NCBI RefSeq assembly: GCF_011058315.1
Contig: NZ_CP049298.1
Span: 310,001-374,000 of the forward strand
Origin: Chryseobacterium sp. POL2
Lineage (GTDB): Bacteria > Bacteroidota > Bacteroidia > Flavobacteriales > Weeksellaceae
Reading direction: 5' to 3'
DNA length: 64,000 bases
The first letter of the stretch is position 1. Each line of letters opens with the position of its first letter. Shown one piece after another: positions 26,160-35,703 of the stretch. The position numbers and the translations under genes were made by a program. Under the pieces are notes generated by a model that saw only the letters and a program-made list of their open reading frames with translations, was not told the origin of the DNA and ran no database searches.

Positions 26160-27308
26160 ATGAGAAGAATTTCGATACTGATGATGACTTCAGCATTGAT
26201 GTTAGCATCTTGTTCAAAAGAAAAAAAACAAGATGGTCAAAAGGAAGTGAAACCGCAACCCTATGAATATATTGTGGCGAAATCTGGTGCTGCCGACAAT
26301 CATACAGAATATCCAGCTAGGCTAGAAGGTGTGGAAAATGTTGAAATTCGTCCAAAAATCGATGGATTTATAGAAAATCTTTATGTTGACGAAGGACAAA
26401 TGGTAAGTAGAGGACAGCATCTCTTCCGTATCCGAAATCCTCAGTACGAGCAATTCGTACGTGTAGCACAGGCTTCAGTTAATAGTGCGCAAGCAGCTGT
26501 GGCAACTGCGCAGATGCAGGTTACCAAAACAAAGCCTTTGGTGGATCGTAAAATTGTTTCCGCTTACGAATTGCAAGCAGCACAACTTAATTTGAAAGCA
26601 GCTCAGGCCAGTCTTGCAGAACAAGAAGCGCAATTAACCAACGCTAAAGTTAATCAAGGCTATACGATAATTACAAGTCCAGTTTCGGGGGTTGTAGGAA
26701 CACTTCCTCTAAAAGCGGGTAGTTATGTTAGCGCAAGCACGTCTCAGCCTTTGACGACGGTTTCTAATATTTCCAAAATATTTGCTTATTTCTCAATTAA
26801 CGAGAAAGATCAACTTAACTTTTTAAAGCATTCTCCTGGCGCATCTATTCAAGAGAAAATTAAAAATACGCCACTTATTACTTTGCGTCTTTCAGATGGA
26901 AGTATTTATAACGAAAAGGGGAAATTAGAATCCATTAGTGGATTGGTCGATCCTAATACGGGATCTTTCAGTATGCGTGCTACTTTTCCTAATCCACAAG
27001 GATTGTTGAGAAGTGGATACAGCGCGACAATTATTTTGCCTAACAATTTGGAAGATGTTATCATAGTTCCTCAAAAAGCAACTTTTGAGCTTCAAGGTAA
27101 AATTTTTGTTTATGTAATCGGTGCAAATAATAAAGTGAAATCTCAAGAAATAAAAGTAACTGAATTGGCGGACGGAGTGACTTACGCTGTAGAATCAGGA
27201 CTGAAAAATGGAGATAAAATTGTAGTACAAGGGATTGGTATTTTGAAAGATGATACCGAGGTTATACCCAAGGAAACCAATCTTCAAACGGTTTTAAAAA
27301 CTAATTAA
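26160..27308 (+). CDS. RND efflux periplasmic adaptor (membrane fusion lipoprotein)
   Basis: 382 residues. Lipobox LMLASCSK with Cys18. Beta-barrel and lipoyl halves (EIRPKIDGFIENLYVDEGQM and ITSPVSGVVGTLPLKAGSYV) flank an alpha-helical hairpin (about 95-165), as in AcrA/MexA. It bridges the inner-membrane pump and the outer-membrane channel encoded immediately downstream. First gene of a three-gene operon. Confidence 0.93.
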   Translation: MRRISILMMTSALMLASCSKEKKQDGQKEVKPQPYEYIVAKSGAADNHTEYPARLEGVENVEIRPKIDGFIENLYVDEGQMVSRGQHLFRIRNPQYEQFVRVAQASVNSAQAAVATAQMQVTKTKPLVDRKIVSAYELQAAQLNLKAAQASLAEQEAQLTNAKVNQGYTIITSPVSGVVGTLPLKAGSYVSASTSQPLTTVSNISKIFAYFSINEKDQLNFLKHSPGASIQEKIKNTPLITLRLSDGSIYNEKGKLESISGLVDPNTGSFSMRATFPNPQGLLRSGYSATIILPNNLEDVIIVPQKATFELQGKIFVYVIGANNKVKSQEIKVTELADGVTYAVESGLKNGDKIVVQGIGILKDDTEVIPKETNLQTVLKTN

Positions 27309-27340
27309 TACGAGATTTTTCTGATTTTTATATAAGATTT

Positions 27341-30300
27341 ATGTTTAAAAAATTCATAGAACGCCCCGTACTTTCCACGGTAATTTCCATCATTATCGTG
27401 ATTTTGGGAGTATTGGGTATTGTAACATTGCCAGTAGCGCAGTATCCAGACATTGCACCACCTACAGTGGTGGTTAATGCTAATTATATGGGAGCCAATG
27501 CAGATGTCATTCTCAAAAGTGTTATTGTCCCACTAGAAGAGCAAATTAACGGTGTTGAAGGGATGACGTATATGACATCTTCAGCAACCAATGATGGATC
27601 CGGATCTGTAACAGTATATTTTAAACAAGGGATCGATCCAGATATCGCTGCGGTTAACGTACAAAATAGAGTTTCTAGAGCGAATAGTTTGCTTCCTCGT
27701 GAGGTAACGCAAGCTGGGGTTACCGTTGTTAAACGACAAAGTTCCAATGTGTTGATTTTCTCTTTATACAGCGAGAATCCACAATTCGATCAAACTTTTA
27801 TACAAAACTTTGCGAATATTAATATTATTCCACAGATTAAAAGGGTGCCTGGTGTAGGTGATGCTACAGTTTTCGGAACAAAAGATTACTCCATAAGAAT
27901 TTGGTTAGATCCACAAAAGATGGCTGCCTACAGTTTGGTTCCTTCCGATATTAATGCTGTTTTAGCTGACCAAAATATTGAAGCAGCACCTGGTAGTTTG
28001 GGCGATGAGGCCAATACAAGTTTCAGATACACTTTAAAATATAAAGGACGTTTGACAGAAATTCCAGAATTCGAAAATATCGTTTTAAAAAGTACTGAAA
28101 ATGGACAAGTTCTTCGTCTAAAAGATGTTGCTAAAATTGAACTAGGAGCACAAGATTATACTGGGAAAAGTTTTACAGATGGTAACCCGAGTATCGGTAT
28201 TGCTATTTCGCAAACGGCAGGTTCTAACGCACAAGATGTTATTGACCAAACACTCGCTGTATTAACAGAAGCAGAAAAAAGCTTCCCAAATGGTATAAAA
28301 TGGACAACACTTATTAATGCTAACGAGTTTTTGGACGCCTCAATAGAAAAAGTTGTTCACACCCTAATTGAAGCTTTTATTTTGGTATTTATTGTTGTAT
28401 TCATTTTCTTGCAAGATTGGCGCTCAACATTAATTCCGGCTATTGCCGTACCAGTGGCGATTATTGGAACATTTTTCTTCTTAAATGTTTTTGGTTTTAC
28501 CATTAACCTATTGACCTTGTTTGCTTTAATCCTGGCAGTTGGTATTGTTGTCGATGATGCCATTGTGGTGGTGGAAGCCGTACATAGTAAAATGGAACAA
28601 GGGGAAACATCTCCACTTCGGGCATCGATTAATGCGATGGGCGAGATTAGTGGCGCGATTATCAGTATTACTTTGGTAATGTCTGCGGTGTTTGTCCCAG
28701 TAAGTTTTATTACTGGTTCTACAGGAGTTTTCTACAAGCAATTTGGTTTGACACTAGCAATTTCAATCGTATTATCAGCGGTTAATGCATTAACATTGAG
28801 CCCTGCATTATGTGCTATTTTCTTAAAACCTCACTCACATGAGGAAAAGAAAATGAATATTATGGAGCGATTTTTCCTATATTTTAATACCATTTTTGAT
28901 GCATTTGTAAAACGTTATTCAAAATGGGTATTATTTTTAGTTCGGAAAAAATGGATTACAGGCTTAGGACTTGCTGCCTTTACTGCCATCTTTGTTTACT
29001 TGATGAATACAACACCCAAATCTTTTGTACCTTCCGAGGATATGGGGGGTGTTATGGCGGATATATCATTGCCTTTAGGAGCTAATGAAGTTCGTACGCA
29101 AGCCGTTATGGACGAGCTGGAAGCTATTGTGAAAAAACAACCAGAAATTGCACATGTTCTGAAAGTGTCTGGACGAGGGATGATGTCTGGTGTAGGTAGT
29201 AATAACGGGATGTTAATTTTAAAATTAAAACCTTGGGCAGAACGTAAATCTAAAGAAGAAAGTACACAAGCTTTGATCGCAAGATTATATCAACTAACTG
29301 CTGGTATTAAAGATGCGAAATTGGTATTCTTCGGACGTCCAACTTTGCAAGGTTTTGGTAATGCAGCAGGTTTCGAATTCCAAGTTCAGGATCAGAAGGG
29401 AGGAAGTATAGAAGACCTTACCAAGGTCAGCAATGATTTTATCAATACGCTGAAAGAAAGACCAGAAATCCAAAATGCATTTACATCATTTAATCCTAAT
29501 TACCCACAATATATGGTGGATATTGATGTGCCGACAGCTAAAGCTGCAGGTTTCTCTGTGAATGATATTTTGTCGGTGATGCAAGGTTATTTTGGAGGAG
29601 TATATTCTTCTAATGTTAACTTATTTGGAAAACAATATCGTGTAATTTATCAAGCACCAGCGGAGCATCGCCAAAGTTTAGAAAACTTAAATTCGATGAT
29701 GGTTCGTAATCAAAATGGCGTTATGGCACCTTTAAGCCGTTTTGTAACAACCAAAAAAGTATATGGTCCACAAGCTATTGGTAGGTTTAACCTCTTTACA
29801 TCTGTTGGGGTCAATGGTACGCCTAACGCAGGTTATAGCTCTGGTGACGCAATTGATGTTGTTAAACAAGTTGCTGCCGAAACTTTGCCAAAAGGTTATG
29901 GGTATGAGTTTTCTGGATTGACAAGAGAAGAGGTTAACTCCGGAAGTCAGACGATAATTATTTTCATATTATGTTGTGTATTTGTTTATTTCTTATTGGC
30001 TGCACAGTATGAGAGTTATTTGCTACCATTTGCAGTAATGTTATCATTGCCAGTTGGTTTAGCAGGAGCGATGATTTTCTCTAGCTGGATTGGAAAATCA
30101 AATAACATTTACACCCAGATTTCCCTTATTATGTTGATTGGACTTTTGGCAAAAAATGCAATTTTGATTGTAGAATTTGCTTTAGATGCGCGTAAGAAAG
30201 GTTTTTCTATAGGTCGAGCAGCAGTCACAGGAGCAAAACAAAGGATACGTCCTATTTTGATGACGTCCTTTGCCTTCATCTTTGGTTTGCTACCTTTAGC

Positions 30301-30490
30301 AAATGCAAGTGGTGCTGGTGCAATAGGTAACCAGTCTATTGGTATTGGAGCAATCGGAGGGATGTTAATAGGAACTATTTTCGGTGTTTTGTTCATTCCT
30401 GCATTGTTTGCAATTTTCCAATATTTACAAGAACGAGTTTCTAAAAAGAAAGTTTTTGAAGAAGATTACGGAAGTAGGCTTAGCGAATAA
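27341..30490 (+). CDS. RND multidrug efflux transporter, HAE-1 family (AcrB/MexB-like)
   Basis: 1049 residues, the usual length for AcrB homologues. FIERPVLSTVISIIIVILGV is TM1; TM4 has the proton-relay GIVVDDAIVVVEAV with paired Asp. FKQGIDPDIAAVNVQNRV is the periplasmic signature, and the second half repeats the fold with LIGLLAKNAILIVEFA. It is a proton antiporter that pumps drugs, bile salts or metabolites through the tripartite channel. 32 bp after the adaptor gene. Confidence 0.96.
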   Translation: MFKKFIERPVLSTVISIIIVILGVLGIVTLPVAQYPDIAPPTVVVNANYMGANADVILKSVIVPLEEQINGVEGMTYMTSSATNDGSGSVTVYFKQGIDPDIAAVNVQNRVSRANSLLPREVTQAGVTVVKRQSSNVLIFSLYSENPQFDQTFIQNFANINIIPQIKRVPGVGDATVFGTKDYSIRIWLDPQKMAAYSLVPSDINAVLADQNIEAAPGSLGDEANTSFRYTLKYKGRLTEIPEFENIVLKSTENGQVLRLKDVAKIELGAQDYTGKSFTDGNPSIGIAISQTAGSNAQDVIDQTLAVLTEAEKSFPNGIKWTTLINANEFLDASIEKVVHTLIEAFILVFIVVFIFLQDWRSTLIPAIAVPVAIIGTFFFLNVFGFTINLLTLFALILAVGIVVDDAIVVVEAVHSKMEQGETSPLRASINAMGEISGAIISITLVMSAVFVPVSFITGSTGVFYKQFGLTLAISIVLSAVNALTLSPALCAIFLKPHSHEEKKMNIMERFFLYFNTIFDAFVKRYSKWVLFLVRKKWITGLGLAAFTAIFVYLMNTTPKSFVPSEDMGGVMADISLPLGANEVRTQAVMDELEAIVKKQPEIAHVLKVSGRGMMSGVGSNNGMLILKLKPWAERKSKEESTQALIARLYQLTAGIKDAKLVFFGRPTLQGFGNAAGFEFQVQDQKGGSIEDLTKVSNDFINTLKERPEIQNAFTSFNPNYPQYMVDIDVPTAKAAGFSVNDILSVMQGYFGGVYSSNVNLFGKQYRVIYQAPAEHRQSLENLNSMMVRNQNGVMAPLSRFVTTKKVYGPQAIGRFNLFTSVGVNGTPNAGYSSGDAIDVVKQVAAETLPKGYGYEFSGLTREEVNSGSQTIIIFILCCVFVYFLLAAQYESYLLPFAVMLSLPVGLAGAMIFSSWIGKSNNIYTQISLIMLIGLLAKNAILIVEFALDARKKGFSIGRAAVTGAKQRIRPILMTSFAFIFGLLPLANASGAGAIGNQSIGIGAIGGMLIGTIFGVLFIPALFAIFQYLQERVSKKKVFEEDYGSRLSE

Positions 30491-30514
30491 CACCACACTC
30501 AATTTTATTTAGAA

Positions 30515-31918
30515 ATGAAAATTAAAACATCACATATCTTTTCCACTATTGGTTTAGCGGCTTTGCTACAATCTTGTAAAGTCACGGAAACCTATCAGAA
30601 ACCCAACATAAAATCGGAGTGGGAAAATTCCTTATTCCGAAATCAAACCAATCAAGATTCTTTATCGGTTGCAAAATTGGCATTTAGTCAAATTTTCACG
30701 GATGATAAACTGCAAGGAATTATTAAAAAAACAATTGAGAATAATTATGATTTGAAAATTGCGGTAGCCAGAATTAATGAAGCTGATGCTGTTTTCAAAC
30801 AATCTCAGCTTAATAATCTGCCTACTGTAGATGCCGTTGCAGGTATTAAGGATTCTAAAAATAGCGCCGCCGCGCAAGGTAACAACTTCCGAATGCCAGA
30901 TGTTATGAATTACCAACTTGGGATTTCTGCCGGTTGGGAAATTGATGTATGGGGAAAAATGGCATCCATGAAACGTTCTGCTTATGCGGGCTTTCTACAA
31001 ACAGAAGCTGCCAAAAGAGCAGTACAGACGCAGTTGGTATCCCAAACAGCAAGTTTGTATTATCAATTATTGTCTTTGGACAAACAGTTGGAAATCACAA
31101 AACAGACCATTGCACTCCGTGAGAAAAATGTAGAAGCTGTACAACTATTGATGGATGCAGCTTATTTGACAGGTGCGGATGTTGAGCAAAGTAAAGCTAA
31201 TCTTTATGCGGTACAATTAATGGTGCCAGATTTGGAAACGCAGATTCAGCAGATAGAGAACTCATTAAATATATTAATGGGAGAAACGCCAAAATCAATT
31301 GAAAGAAATACCATCGATTCGCAAGCCATCCTTATGGATTTCAAAACAGGATTACCAGCATCTTTATTACAAAATCGTCCAGATGTTTTGGCCGCGGAGA
31401 TGGCTTTTAGACAAGCATTTGAAAATAAAAATATCGCTTTGGCACAAGTCTATCCTTCATTGAATATTACAGGAACATTGGGACTTTCTTCCCAAAATTT
31501 AAAAGACTTTTTCACAGAATCCTTGTTTTATTCAATTGGTGGAAGTTTGACACAAAATATCTTCCAACAAGGTAATAGAAAAGCCCAAGTGAAAATTGCG
31601 GAAGCGCGTCAACAACAAGCTTATTTAGGTTTTGAAAAGACCTTGTTAATTGCAGGTGCCGAAGTGTCGGATGCTTTGGTCGGCTACGAAAAAGCCAAGT
31701 CCAAGGAGACAACACGTGAACTGCAAATACAATCCTTACAAAAGGCTCTTGATTATAGCAATGAGTTGTTAACATATTCCTCAAAAGTTAATTATGTGAA
31801 TGTTTTGACTGCGGAACAAGCGCTTTTACAAGCCAAACTTTCGGCGGTGAATGACAAGTTGCAACAATTGCAAGCAATGACTGAGTTTTACCGCGCATTG
31901 GGCGGTGGACAGTTTTAA
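30515..31918 (+). CDS. Outer-membrane efflux lipoprotein (OprM/TolC family)
   Basis: 467 residues. Lipobox LAALLQSCKV with Cys21. Two OEP repeats with the typical LQNRPDVLAAEMAFRQAFEN and SLNITGTLGLSS segments. It completes the RND adaptor-pump-channel operon (24 bp gap after the pump). A strong terminator follows. Confidence 0.94.
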   Translation: MKIKTSHIFSTIGLAALLQSCKVTETYQKPNIKSEWENSLFRNQTNQDSLSVAKLAFSQIFTDDKLQGIIKKTIENNYDLKIAVARINEADAVFKQSQLNNLPTVDAVAGIKDSKNSAAAQGNNFRMPDVMNYQLGISAGWEIDVWGKMASMKRSAYAGFLQTEAAKRAVQTQLVSQTASLYYQLLSLDKQLEITKQTIALREKNVEAVQLLMDAAYLTGADVEQSKANLYAVQLMVPDLETQIQQIENSLNILMGETPKSIERNTIDSQAILMDFKTGLPASLLQNRPDVLAAEMAFRQAFENKNIALAQVYPSLNITGTLGLSSQNLKDFFTESLFYSIGGSLTQNIFQQGNRKAQVKIAEARQQQAYLGFEKTLLIAGAEVSDALVGYEKAKSKETTRELQIQSLQKALDYSNELLTYSSKVNYVNVLTAEQALLQAKLSAVNDKLQQLQAMTEFYRALGGGQF

Positions 31919-31922
31919 AATA

Positions 31923-31950
31923 AAAGTCTGACTATCTGGTCAGACTTTTT
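31923..31950 (+). terminator. Terminator of the RND efflux operon
   Basis: AAAGTCTGAC / GTCAGACTTT with a 6-base loop and TTTTT. Confidence 0.9.
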
Positions 31951-31959
31951 CATTTTTTA

Positions 31960-32069
31960 GGAGCTATTTCCCGCTATCCGCTATATCTTTTGGCTTGACG
32001 CTCGGACGGCTCCGCTACGCTCCGCCGCCTCGCGCCAAGCCAAAAGGATGCCGCTGCTATCGGGGCTAG
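31960..32069. repeat. Structured intergenic element, copy 1
   Basis: 110 bp, far more GC-rich than its surroundings. Conserved left end GGAGCTATTTCCCGCT and right end ATCGGGGCTA pair as AGC/GCT and CCCG/CGGG, with TATTT bulged. Inside, CTTTTGGCTTG (31987-31997) pairs with CAAGCCAAAAG (32036-32046) around a GC-rich loop. A second copy lies at 43062-43154. It may belong to the Flavo-1 RNA family (Rfam RF01705) or an unnamed flavobacterial repeat; I could not test this. Confidence 0.75.
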
Positions 32070-32167
32070 AGATCTGTAATACTTATTTTAATATCAGCAT
32101 ATTATTAAAATTCAACAATTCCAGTTTCATTAAAATAAAAAAATAGGATTGTAAAACTTAATATTCT

Positions 32168-32175
32168 TACTTTTG
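32168..32175 (+). promoter_or_regulatory. -7 box TACTTTTG of the AraC-family gene
   Basis: TACTTTTG, 15 bases before the GTG start at 32191. Confidence 0.5.
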
Positions 32176-32190
32176 AACAAATAAATTCAT

Positions 32191-33021
32191 GTGAATTTTG
32201 ATGGTATAAAAGTTTTCAGTCAGGAAAACCTTTTGGAACATTTGGTCGTTGGACATCCGTATTATCCAACCAAACCTGCGTTTTTCATGCTTAAAAAAGG
32301 AAATTTAAAGCTGAAAGAACAAATTAACATTCACAATCTTTCCGAATTCAGCATTGTTTTATTGGACACGGCTTCCGTTTATGAAATCATTGAATACAGC
32401 AAGGATATAGAAATCCAAATTGTTGTCTACGAAAGGGAATTCATTGAAAAACTAAACCTTAGATTCAATCGATTAAACGCTTTTAGAGCCATAAAACTGG
32501 AACTAAGAAAAAGTTATCAATCGACAGAAAACGAATTCATGGCGCTTTGGAACAATGTTTTGAACATCCAGTATTATCTTTCCAACAGCGAAAAACAAGA
32601 ATACGGAATGGAAGTTTTGGAATCTTTTTTCACTGCTTTCATTTATCAATTGGCCAATATTGTCTCTTATCAAAGGAAAATTTCCAAGCAAAAAATGTCA
32701 CGCTCTCAGGAAACGGCTCTCAGTTTCATTCGATTGGTTAGTATTCATTTTAAACAGGAACGTTCAGTGGAATTTTACGCCAACAAATTAATGTTATCAA
32801 GCCGACATTTGACGGTAGTTTTAAAAGAAATATTTGGAAAAAGTGCGATCCAGATTATTAATGAATTCATTTTAAACGAAGCCAAAGCGCAACTTTCATC
32901 AACATCCAAACCTATTAATGAAATCGCAAGTCAATTACAATTTAGCGATCAATATTCATTTTCTCATTTCTTTAAAAAACATGAAAACTTGAGTCCCAAA
33001 GAATACCGAAATCAATTCTAA
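32191..33021 (+). CDS. AraC-family transcriptional regulator
   Basis: 276 residues. The C-terminal 100 residues form the double helix-turn-helix: ERSVEFYANKLMLSSRHLTV and KPINEIASQLQFSDQYSFSH, ending FFKKHENLSPKEYRNQF. The N-terminal half is a cupin-like sensor of unknown ligand. Start is GTG at 32191; an overlapping ATG is immediately followed by a stop. It precedes the TolC-HlyD-MFS genes by 95 bp and has a separate promoter between, so it is probably the local regulator of that pump. Confidence 0.9.
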   Translation: MNFDGIKVFSQENLLEHLVVGHPYYPTKPAFFMLKKGNLKLKEQINIHNLSEFSIVLLDTASVYEIIEYSKDIEIQIVVYEREFIEKLNLRFNRLNAFRAIKLELRKSYQSTENEFMALWNNVLNIQYYLSNSEKQEYGMEVLESFFTAFIYQLANIVSYQRKISKQKMSRSQETALSFIRLVSIHFKQERSVEFYANKLMLSSRHLTVVLKEIFGKSAIQIINEFILNEAKAQLSSTSKPINEIASQLQFSDQYSFSHFFKKHENLSPKEYRNQF

Positions 33022-33065
33022 GCATAAATCTTACTTTTAAACATCTTTTTCCTTTTCTTAAACAT

Positions 33066-33095
33066 TTGTTTGACCTTATGCGCAGCCTAACTTTG
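33066..33095 (+). promoter_or_regulatory. Promoter of the TolC-HlyD-MFS operon (TTG N19 TAACTTTG)
   Basis: TTG at 33066-33068 and TAACTTTG at 33088-33095, separated by 19 bases, match the full Bacteroidota promoter consensus. The ATG follows 20 bases later. Confidence 0.7.
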
Positions 33096-33115
33096 CGGCC
33101 GTAAAACAAGGTACA

Positions 33116-34420
33116 ATGAAACAACAAATAAAAGTGTTGGGATTGCTTTTCGTAGGCTTTTCATCGCTTTTTCGTGCGCAAAGCGTAGAAATGTCTGTTC
33201 AGCAAGTTGCAGATATGGCGGTAAAAAACCATCAGCAGCTTAAGATTTCAGAAAAGAATATTTCTATTTCTCAACAACAAACGGAAGTGGCAAAATTGCA
33301 GAAACTTCCTTCTATCACGGCATCTACAAGTCAGTTCTTTTTAGGAGATGCATTAATTATCGATAAAGATTTTTCCAATTCTACAAAAGTGAGCATGCCA
33401 CATTACGGAAGCACGTATTCTGTACAGGCGCAGCAACTCATTTTTAAAGGCGGATTGGTGAATAAATCTATTGAAGCATCCACTTTAAGAGAGCAATTGG
33501 CGGAATTGGATCTAGCAAAAGATCAGCAAAATGTAAAATTTCTGGTGACTTCTAATTATCTGGACATTTACAGATTGATTAATCAAACCGAAGTTTACAA
33601 AAACAACAAAAAACTCGCTCAGGAACGATTAAAAAACATTCAAAAATTTTATAATCAAGGAATGCTGACTCGTAACGAAGTAATTCGTGCGGAATTGGCG
33701 ATTAAAAATTTGGATCAAGGGATTTTAGTTTTAGAAAACAATCGTAAAATTTTAAACTATCAATTGAATGTCGCTTTGGGCTTGCCAACCGATACAGAGC
33801 TTGTTCCCGTTGAAGATATCGAAGCAAAACAGGAATATTTAGACATTGCTTCCTTCAAAAAATTGGCGTTGGAAAACAATCCACTTTTAAAATCTGCGCA
33901 AACCAATATTCAATTGGCGGACAAAAATATTGAAATCATTAATACCGATAAAATGCCTACCATTGGTGCTTTTGGAGGTTACAATATGCAAAGACCTATT
34001 ACCACGAGAACACCCGCGATGGATATGTACACCAATTCTTGGCAAGCTGGGGTTTCTTTGAGTTATAATATTGATAATCTGTACAAAACCAAAGAAAAAG
34101 TAAAACTGGGCGAGATGCAAAAGGAAATGGCCAATGAAGCTTTAACACTTACCGAACAAAATATCGACATCGCCGTAAATGCTGCATTTATCAAACATCA
34201 AGAAGCCATACAACAAGCTGAAATTCTGAACGAAGCTAAAAAATTAGCCGAAGAAAACTACAAAATTACAGAAGCTAAATACCTCAATCAGTTGGTTGTA
34301 CAAGCTGAAATGACGGATGCTCAGAACCAAAAATTACAATCCGAATTGGATTATGCCAATGCAGAAATCAATATTCTGTATCAATATTACAACTTATTAA
34401 AAACTACAGGAACGCTATAA
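33116..34420 (+). CDS. TolC-family outer-membrane efflux protein
   Basis: 434 residues with signal peptide 1-22 (SSLFRAQ). Long helical stretches with the OEP pattern (QTEVYKNNKKLAQERLKNIQ; KLAEENYKITEAKYLNQLVV). Not a lipoprotein, unlike the RND channel upstream. First structural gene of the AraC-linked tripartite pump; 15 bp before the HlyD gene. Confidence 0.92.
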   Translation: MKQQIKVLGLLFVGFSSLFRAQSVEMSVQQVADMAVKNHQQLKISEKNISISQQQTEVAKLQKLPSITASTSQFFLGDALIIDKDFSNSTKVSMPHYGSTYSVQAQQLIFKGGLVNKSIEASTLREQLAELDLAKDQQNVKFLVTSNYLDIYRLINQTEVYKNNKKLAQERLKNIQKFYNQGMLTRNEVIRAELAIKNLDQGILVLENNRKILNYQLNVALGLPTDTELVPVEDIEAKQEYLDIASFKKLALENNPLLKSAQTNIQLADKNIEIINTDKMPTIGAFGGYNMQRPITTRTPAMDMYTNSWQAGVSLSYNIDNLYKTKEKVKLGEMQKEMANEALTLTEQNIDIAVNAAFIKHQEAIQQAEILNEAKKLAEENYKITEAKYLNQLVVQAEMTDAQNQKLQSELDYANAEINILYQYYNLLKTTGTL

Positions 34421-34435
34421 AAACTGACAATTACA

Positions 34436-35584
34436 ATGGAAAACAAGGATATACCACAAGAAAATACTACACAACAAACCGCACAACCTGCCGAACCAAA
34501 AACGCAGCATGTTGCAAAACCAACGACTGCCGAAAAGGTAAAACAAAATAAGAAAAATAAAACCAAATCTACCATTACCAACTATGTTGTATTGGCGATT
34601 ATTGGCTTCGGGATTTATTGGCTGGTGACGCAATATTTCCACATTGGTGATAAAAATTACACCGAAGCTGCACAAGTTGAGGAATTCATTAATCCCATTA
34701 ACACAAGGGTTTCCGGATATATTAAAGAGATAAAATTTAATGAACATCAAGCCGTGAAAAAAGGCGACACGCTTTTGGTTTTGGATGATCGCGAAATTTT
34801 AACACAATTGGGTCAAGCCGAAGCGGCTTATCAAAATGCTTTAGCTCAGAAAAACGCGACAGGAAACTCTGTAAATACCGTTTCGAACAGCGTCAATGTA
34901 ATGGAATCGAATATTGCAGGAGCCAAAGCAAGATTGTGGAATGCAGAACAAAATTTAAACCGATATAAAAATTTGTTGGCTGCGGAAGCGGTTACCAAAC
35001 AACAATACGATGCGGTAAAAACCGAATATGATGCTACAAAAGCGTCTTACGAAACATTAATTAATCAGAAACAATCAGCGCAACTTTCTACTCAGGAAGT
35101 GAAATCTAAAATCGGAATTAACGATGCCGAAATTAAAAGAACAAAAGCCGCTTTGGACATGGCAAAACTCAATTTGTCTTACACCGTAATTACCGCTCCT
35201 TACGATGGGGTGATGGGAAGAAGAACGATTTCTGAAGGACAATTGATACAACCTGGACAACAAATTGGAACTATTGTTTTGAACGGTCAAAAATGGGTTA
35301 CTGCTAACTTTTTAGAAAAGCAAATGCCGAATATTCAATTGGGAAGCAAAATCAACATGACCGCCGACGCTTTGGGTGGACAATCCTTTGAAGGCGTGGT
35401 TACTGCCATTTCTGCGGCGACAGGTTCTAAATATTCTGCCGTTCCTACGGATAATTCTACGGGGAATTTTGTGAAAGTTCAGCAACGTATTCCTGTAAGA
35501 ATTGAATTTACTGAGAAAAACGATTCTAAAAAAGTTGAGCAACTGAGAGCCGGAATGAACATGGTTTTGAAACTTGAAAAGTAA
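34436..35584 (+). CDS. HlyD/EmrA-family secretion adaptor
   Basis: 382 residues. A charged, Gln/Thr/Lys-rich N-terminus (1-42) leads to one membrane anchor (about 44-62, NYVVLAIIGFGIYWLVTQYF). FINPINTRVSGYIKEI and YTVITAPYDGVMGRRTISEG are the split lipoyl domain of EmrA-type adaptors. The coiled-coil hairpin lies between (about 120-240). It links the MFS pump downstream to the TolC protein upstream. Confidence 0.93.
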   Translation: MENKDIPQENTTQQTAQPAEPKTQHVAKPTTAEKVKQNKKNKTKSTITNYVVLAIIGFGIYWLVTQYFHIGDKNYTEAAQVEEFINPINTRVSGYIKEIKFNEHQAVKKGDTLLVLDDREILTQLGQAEAAYQNALAQKNATGNSVNTVSNSVNVMESNIAGAKARLWNAEQNLNRYKNLLAAEAVTKQQYDAVKTEYDATKASYETLINQKQSAQLSTQEVKSKIGINDAEIKRTKAALDMAKLNLSYTVITAPYDGVMGRRTISEGQLIQPGQQIGTIVLNGQKWVTANFLEKQMPNIQLGSKINMTADALGGQSFEGVVTAISAATGSKYSAVPTDNSTGNFVKVQQRIPVRIEFTEKNDSKKVEQLRAGMNMVLKLEK

Positions 35585-35591
35585 AAAGAGA

Positions 35592-35684
35592 GCTAAGAAC
35601 TAAGAATTAAGAATCAAGAATCAAGAGTCAAGATGAGAGATTTTTAGACATGAAAATCTTAGTTCTTGGTTCCTGCCTCTTGAC
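35592..35684. repeat. Paired inverted heptanucleotide arrays between HlyD and MFS genes
   Basis: Six consecutive 7-bp units of consensus RYYAAGA (35592-35633) are followed, 23 bp later, by four units of the reverse complement TCTTRRY (35657-35684). GAGTCAAGA and its complement occur in both arms, so a long imperfect hairpin can form. A GACATGA heptamer (35647-35653) lies in the spacer. The same rule appears at 38144 and 51151. Confidence 0.8.
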
Positions 35685-35703
35685 TCAAAAAAAATACTAA
35701 ACA

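Noticed and set aside
31960-32069. tRNA or insertion-sequence end
   Set aside because: No cloverleaf with a TTC arm and no transposase; the inner stem is too long for tRNA.
35592-35684. CRISPR array
   Set aside because: Units are 7 bp and contiguous, without 20-40 bp spacers; no cas genes.
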